The notes under the pieces are model-generated. The model was given only the letters and a program-made list of their open reading frames with translations. It was not told the DNA's origin and made no database searches. The position numbers and the translations under genes are program-made. From positions 295,088,335 to 295,152,334 of the forward strand of contig JBOZIK010000001.1 in the NCBI GenBank assembly GCA_051453625.1: 64,000 nt of DNA, in the 5' to 3' direction. Every line of letters begins with the position of its first letter. Position 1 is the stretch's first letter. Positions 57,041-64,000 of this stretch are shown in pieces. This stretch comes from Welwitschia mirabilis. Taxonomy: Eukaryota > Gnetophyta > Gnetopsida > Welwitschiales.

Positions 57041-60000
57041 ATAAACTAATTGGTGTAAAAATGTCATACCAAAAATATCTATTTTTATATGACTAGCTGA
57101 GTGGATACGAATATGAGTTATAGGTTCTTGAATAAACCTCCCCTGCAATGATGAGCTCAATAGCGATAACTAAAGGGAAAGCCTTTTTTAATAAGTTGAT
57201 TTATCTATGTTCACCTTGCATATATGTTAGACTAGGTAATTCCACAATAGCTACTTATAATAAGGTCATGTAACTGACATCCTTGACATTCATCCTTCAT
57301 TAGTATTTATGTGTTGGATCTAAATCCATTCAATACATGTAGCTAGTTGTACTACTTGCTCTATTCATAATGAATGTGGGGTAATGGTACCTCAACTAAG
57401 TATTATTATTTATTATTCTAGAATATTATTCAAATACATAAATCAATAAATATTCATATTAGTCACTAACAATTAACACTCTCTTAATATTTGTAGTTGA
57501 GTTGCACTATAGTACGAAGAGTGTAAGGTAGAGATAGTGTAGTTTATTCACTAATAGTAATGCATAAATGAAAATAAGAATTCTCACTGTAGCATACTAA
57601 GGTCGGTTAAGTTTATTAATGTAGCCAGTTCTAGAGTTTAGGATCATGTAACATCCATGAAATAGAAGCCGTAGCTATGATTGATATAAGTTAGTGTGAA
57701 CTAATATAGTATATGCAAGATAATGGTTCTAATGTATTGGTTCTAAGGTAGCCAAAAATTGTTAGTTTCAAGAACCAATGCAGATGATCTAATACCTAGC
57801 CCAAGGTAAACTAGTTTTCCATCATCCATACTAGCAACTAGTACTAGTCATTAGTTATAGAGTTTTACTCGAGATCAAGTCCACCATACCCCAATGTACA
57901 TTAACTTTCCTTTACTTATAGTGCAACATGCCTACTGGCCTGCGTAGTTAAGTTCTACTAGTTTTTTAAGTTTGTTAGTGGATTGGCTATCATATAAAGG
58001 TTTTGGTATTATGTTTGGTTATAATAAAACCATGTTTAAATGACATGCTCCGATATACTCTATACACAGAATGGCTTTATTCTAATGTAATATCAACAGT
58101 ATGTAATGAAGGAGGAAGCAACGTTTATGGATGTTTCTATCTAGATTCACTACCACATAATCTACCCTTGTAAATGAGTTGTATAGGTGTATGCTAGAAG
58201 GCAGTGCTATATCCTACATCTGAAACTTAACCCATGTGTGTCTACTTGGTAATACAAACTAGTCATATAATAAATACAAACTAGGATAGTCTACTTACTA
58301 TTATAGTTGTAGATGAGGGGTGTTAGACTGTAATGGTATTAAATATATGTGTAAGTGAGCTTCTAGTAATCAAACAGCATGTAGTACATAAGATTCAGTA
58401 TCACAACAATTATGTACAAGATTAAACCTCTACAGCATTCTAATCAATCAGTGTTACTACATCTATTTAGCTAAGTAGGATATCTTCACGACTGTAGATA
58501 ACTGAGATTTATAGAGTAGGTTCAAGTTCCTAGCTATGCATGTTACACTATCCACATGAGTGTTACCAACTACAATCATGGGGTAAGTCAAGTTACTACA
58601 AGTGTTAATGGGCAAGAAGGGAAACATAACAGAGGTAAACGGTTCCTGATGCACACTATTAAATAGCTCACATCCCTTAATTAGCTTTAGAGACTAGTAA
58701 TTACCTTGATAACCTATTCCACCTGAGCTATAGGCTTAGTGAATAATCAACAAATCCAACTCAAAGTACCAGAGCTAGAACACCATAGACATAAATTGCT
58801 AATACATATCGTGGATTTATATACAAGGATAGTATTAGTTATCAACCATTACACTAACTAAATGATAGGCATTACAGGGAAGCCAAGTGTAGTAGTGCAC
58901 ATACTAGTGTAAGGCGTACCCCACTATACCCCATATAAATACATCAAACCCTTATAGTAGGATAGTTGAATTCTAAGACACTAGGTAAACCTCACCATTT
59001 AACTATTGAATGTCAGTAATGAGGCTCATATAACTATATACAACTTTATAAACACTCACAAGTGAAGCCTTACTGCATTTGAATGTATCTGAGGTGAATA
59101 GGCATCACGTAGGAATTACCTCCATCATTCAACCATAACAACATCTAATTCCCTGGGAACGTATCTAGTTACTTGCTTCCAAACATAATATAAGCTTTTA
59201 TTGTACCTTCATGGGTCACATGTCTAATTAGTTTATTAGAGTATCAGTGAACCCAACTTAGTCTACCAACAACAGTGCTATTAGAAGACGTATACCCCAA
59301 TATCCTAGTAGTCAGCTACCAGTGGATGCTCTATAATGGATGAAAGGCATGTGGCTTATAGGTGTTTGGACTACTACAATGCACTAATCCTTAGTCAAAT
59401 GGATTTCCTAATAGCCTATGTAGTGTTTTTACTTCCCTTCACCTAGCCACATAGGGTACAACCTCTAAAATCATTTAGTAATATGTGCTTGTACATGCAT
59501 ATGCTAGAGTTATGTTTATGTTTCCTAGTAGCATACTAATGACTATATTAATACCTAAAGTCAATAGATCTAATATATGATATTGCATGACTGTAGTAGC
59601 AAACTTAAACTAATAACACACTCATCCATTCCCCACTCAGTATAGTTTGCTCACATCAAAACCAGTTGCTCACATGTTACAAGTGCTAGGAGTACCCTAT
59701 GGCTTTTGTACTTAGCAGCATTAAAGGTTTTGATGCATGTAGGTGGTGGTAAGTTATTAGGTATGAGGTAGTTAGTAAAGTTATTTTTCCAACATACTTA
59801 TACACTAATAAGAAGAATTCACCCATGTCATTCCAATAATGTAACACTACATATTCAATCTATAAGGATTACTCCCTAATGGTGAGAAAAAAATAAGTTA
59901 CTCTGACATTTGTAGAGCCTTTCCCCTTAACATATTAAATGCTACTAATAGTCTATCTAATTTAAAAGATATATATCAACTATTTCTACTTATTATAGAG

Positions 60001-62809
60001 ACAAAGCTTTATAGCCCTTTAGCTCCTAACCTTAAACCTCTTATTAGCATGTGGAAACACATTTCCTTGCTATAACTAGAGCTATACGTTAATCCCCAAA
60101 TGTTCCCTACCCTGTGTCACACATGATGAAAATATTTTTCTTACCCTATTAATATGTAATAAGCAGCAAGGTGAGGTAGCTACAATTGGCTCCTTCATCA
60201 CACACGTAGCCATCCCAGATAGTACATGCATGTTTGGGCTCTACTCATGATAGATATTTAATAAATGTATTAGCTCCTGATACTTGAAAATACCCAGTAT
60301 ATCTAAGAAAATAGTTGATGACTTTATAAGTGGTACTAGCTATTAGGTTATGTACATGTGTAAACTATTAGCATAGGGTTTTCTTCTTACATGTAGCAAG
60401 ATCCATTAGCTATGAACATGTCAGAGTGGGCACCACAACCAACAACTTTAGTAGCATTAATAGTAAGCATACATGAAGTTTCTATTTCTAGTTGGGCACT
60501 ACATAAGCTATAACAAGCCATGGGTACTTTTCCTATTATGAAACAATGATGAAATCTTACTATTTGATGGTTGGTCATATCATCAAAGATGGAAGCTAGA
60601 AGTGTTTATTAAGAACCGCCTACATATCCAACACACAATTTCATAATTAACTAGAAGGAACTACTACTTGATGGAGGTGTTTAGTTAGGATTGCTACACC
60701 CTAGCCCCAAACCCAGGAAATGGGTCTTACACAATAGGAAAGTAAAACATCACATGAAGCTAAGCTAGTAATTTTTCATTAGTCATGGTAATCATACAAG
60801 TTCAAATGGCTTCTAGGCTATAAGTTTAAGTGACTGAAATGATATATGGAATCAAATCTTCATACCCAGATATTGGAGCATCCATTAATAGTATAATGTC
60901 ATACATAGCCTATCCAATTGTAGGAGCAAATAGGATTAGTTTTATATGAGCTCTTAAGTCCAACTTAGTTTGTGTTAAACCAAACATTCAACTACAAACA
61001 TGAACTACTCACATGAGTTTATTGTATCTCTATTAGATATGGCAGTGGATGGGTTTATTATTTGTCATGTATATCGAATGGTAAAGTTTTATTAAAATAA
61101 GGGCTTTCTTATTTTAGTTTATTACTAGGTAAAGCCAGACATCACATGGGTTAGGTAATGTTAGCACAAATTCATTCTTAAGCATAAGTAGCATTAGCAA
61201 AAATCCACCTCTGACTTGGCATAGGTGTAATAACATGCTACAGCCTTATAAGAAAGGTGAATCATAATCCTAAGTGGTCAGGGTAATTCACAACACTGAA
61301 ATTAGGATAGCAGGGTCCACCAAAGCCAGTGATGTTTAGTTATCCTAGTTCAACTAAGTCATTCAATTGTTCTAGGTAGAAAGGAATGACTCCATTAGGA
61401 GTCAATCCATTTATGAATAGGTATCCTATGCATGACCATAATGAAAGTAGCTCTTAAAGTAAAGCCATTAGCATGCCTACTCCTATAATACCCACTTGAG
61501 TGTACTTGTACCTATTAAAATCCTCTGCCTATAATGCCTACTTAAGCATACTAGTAATTGCCAAACTCCTTTGCCTAATACTTTTGATCCTAATATGCCA
61601 TGTAAGGGCAAAGCAAAGCTCACTTAATAAGAAGTAATCCTCTATCAAATTAATAATCAAGTCAGCCTGTAGCTATCTATAGTATCCCCCTTCCTCACTA
61701 TTACCTAGGGGTACATCTAACTTTAAGAGAGGATTGGTATCCTAGTATGTAGTAATGTACTAAGGGATGAACTAGCTTATAAGAGAAGATTGCAAATGTG
61801 AATAGTTGAATAAAGTCAACTACAGCACACAGTGAAGAGGATTACAAGTACAATGGATCTAGTTATAGTGTGGTGTAAAGGCCTCAGCATGCCCATATAT
61901 ACCCTTCGATCAGAACTAGATGCTCATACAAGGCATGAAAAAAATCATTTCACGTAAATTAGAACCAGTCATTTCCTTGTTTGCGAACTCAACAATTAGC
62001 TATGATCGACGCATTATCACTTCCTATAGTTGACATTTGTAGTTACTCATGCATTATAAAGATGGGAAGTCTCTATACCTTGATTCATTCCATGTGATCC
62101 ATCTACCTTAATGGAATCATAGAATATCTATTTTCATATTGATTTAACATCATATAGTAGGTAATATACTCTAATTTTAAAAAAATGCTCAATCAATACT
62201 ATTTAATTATTAAATGTAATGTCATAATTTCATATTTATAAATATTACACCTATAGTAGCAGTGTAAGAGACATAAGCTCACCATCTGTCAATCACAATA
62301 ACCTCTACTACCCTACCAACATAGACTAATTGATTTGGGTTGTGGTAAATATTAATTTATGAATATTTATACTTCATAGACTCTGTAGAGGGTACAAAGT
62401 TCATCATATCCCCAAAAACCCAAGTAGTGGGCATGTATTTATTGCTCTGTATGTAGTCATGCTAGAGAGAAATTCATATTGAGATAAGATTAAGGGTGTG
62501 GACTTCAAAGGAATTCATGATGTTCCTTTAGCCAAAGTTATTGAGTAATGCATTATTGAATGATTGGACGCCTAGATGCTAGATCCAATCATAAATCATC
62601 ATGCCCCAATCATGGAGGCATCACAGGTAGTTTTACCTGCAAATACACATGATAAACTTACATGGTATACAGCCCTTCAATAAAAGTCTTGTGATAAGTA
62701 AAACAATAATACATGATAGTCAACTATGTAGTTAGTTTAGTAGGGAGTATGGTTTCTCCTCTATTATCCCCGTTACCTCCACTCGACAAGGGTGTCTTTA
62801 GTTATGGGC

Positions 62810-62949
62810 TTGTATTCATAAGTCTCCTCNNNNNNNNNNNNNNNNNNNNNNNNNNNNNNNNNNNNNNNNNNNNNNNNNNNNNNNNNNNNNNNNNNNNNNN
62901 NNNNNNNNNNNNNNNNNNNNNNNNNNNNNTTGTATTCATAAGTCTCCTC
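62810..62949. repeat. 20-bp identical flanks around a 100-N gap
   Basis: TTGTATTCATAAGTCTCCTC occurs at 62810-62829 and at 62930-62949, on both edges of the gap at 62830-62929. An unmerged contig overlap is likely. Open frames across it on both strands are artefacts. Confidence 0.95.
62830..62929. other. Assembly gap (exactly 100 N)
   Basis: Undetermined bases between identical 20-bp flanks. Confidence 0.98.
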
Positions 62950-64000
62950 AGCTTTAAGGGTAGTATAATCAACTGACTTCATGTAATAGTGCACTAGATT
63001 TCTTGCTATAGGACTATCTGCATACAATTACAAGAAAGGATAATGTAAGGAGTCAACTCACCTTATGTTAGTGATTGGAGTTTCTATTTCTTTAAACACT
63101 ACTCTGACAACATGGCAAGGTAATACAACCCGGTAAGATTATACTTAGCTACTATGTATATTTACCTAGTTTAAAACAGCCCTATAGCCAACTTGATAAC
63201 ATATATATGGTATATTTAACCCAGTAACCTTAGCTAGTTAGTGAACATTACATATGCATGACTCAATGCTTATCACTTTGGTATGAGGACTCATTCTAGC
63301 CCTAAATATATAGCCAACATGTAAACATAGAAACAAGTATGTATGTAGAGGCATAAAACTATAATATATAGGTAGTTATAGGAATCACTTAGCTTCCCTA
63401 ATTCTTAGTAATTTGTGTTACTATGTGGACTAGGAAAACACTAATAACCGATGAACAAGATGGTATTATAGAGTGAAAAACTAGTTGATGCCCTAAAAAA
63501 TAAAAAACACTAATAATCATCATAGTTATCCTCACTCTAATATGAACAAACTACTCCCAAATGGCTACCCAAATTAGTAAAGTAAGCTTTGTAGGAATAG
63601 ATTGATGTTATGGATTACTATTTCCAATGTTATATAGTATCAGATGATGAAGATTTTCTTGTCTTAGTTATATGCCTAAAGCATACCCCCATATTGATTA
63701 TATGCCTAATATGTGATAGGGGTTTCATGTAGCTTCCACTTATTCTATAAAATTGAAACCATTTATTACTTTAGAAGTGGATTATATTCCCTATCCTTCC
63801 TATATAAAATGGAGGGAAACATGTGCTTTCAACAAGAATGATAAGAGGGGATGGTGAATGGCATCATATAGCCAGGCTTTACTTACTCAACATACATTAC
63901 TCATGAAAGGTTTACATGTTGTATTGAGGTTCATGATATTACCTAAAGCTAGTTGAATATAAGTGAAATGCTCTATGTACCTCGATGATTTCAGTTACAG

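Larger units (their letters stand above)
57041..64000. other. Long compositionally distinct block with no recognisable gene
   Basis: Nearly 7 kb with few homopolymers, very few CpGs and many CTA/TAG/ACT words. Open frames at 58463-58654 and 60387-60578 (minus, 63 codons each) show no motif I know; the latter is Cys-rich. No LTR pair, terminal repeat or tRNA-like fold was found. It resembles 31251-33915 and 43822-45930 in texture. Confidence 0.45.

Noticed and set aside
60387-60578. A Cys-rich 63-codon minus frame that might be a small secreted peptide.
   Set aside because: No signal peptide at the start, no family Cys pattern recognised, and no intron or exon context.

Overview
The window looks like heterochromatin from a flowering plant, probably pericentromeric or otherwise gene-poor. 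It is strongly AT-rich, depleted in CpG, broken by ten runs of N from a draft assembly, and built mostly of decayed plant retroelements. I found no intact protein-coding gene, rRNA, true tRNA gene or CRISPR array. Every coding trace is interrupted by stop codons or frameshifts, so the calls rest on conserved motifs, paired LTRs, primer-binding sites (PBS) and polypurine tracts (PPT), not on open frames. The plant assignment comes from the element types (Sirevirus-like Copia with an env-like ORF, Tekay-like and Athila/Tat-like Ty3/gypsy, a plant-type LINE with a zf-RVT tail, a tRNA-derived SINE) and from a fragment of a plant CIPK kinase. The species cannot be told.

Layout. 1-2510: unassigned AT-rich DNA with a GA microsatellite and a 120-bp tandem duplication. 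2511-8398: two direct copies of a very long LTR (about 3.6 kb where complete) facing a tRNA-iMet PBS; an N gap lies where the internal domain should be. 10180-12690: a plus-strand LINE whose RT domain is split by a SINE. 12718-16209: a minus-strand element with LTRs and a gag only (TR-GAG type). 16696-17690: a PPT plus LTR fragment. 18042-27754: the best preserved element, a minus-strand Sirevirus-like Copia with both LTRs, PBS, PPT, gag, protease, integrase, RT, RNase H and an env-like remnant; its RT C-terminus plus RNase H is present twice in tandem. 33916-43821: a plus-strand Ty3/gypsy-like element with 1.5-kb LTRs and an Asp-type PBS, but no recognisable pol.

The right third holds LTR-related tandem arrays (45.9-46.6 kb), microsatellites (47.3-47.7 kb), a CIPK kinase pseudogene with its apparent upstream region (49.6-50.6 kb), and a rearranged minus-strand Copia (51.35-57.05 kb) that abuts the truncated gag of an older plus-strand Copia. 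57.05-64.0 kb, like 31.2-33.9 and 43.8-45.9 kb, has a distinct composition with no recognisable gene.

Nothing here forms a working pathway. The story is layered insertion and decay: SINE into LINE, Copia next to Copia, a gypsy element splitting an older compositional block, and coding changes rich in C-to-T/G-to-A transitions. I see no convincing new biological system. The most notable items are the tandem RT-RNase H duplication, the gag-only element, the family of TCTAGA-centred palindromes in the gypsy element, and the CIPK relic.
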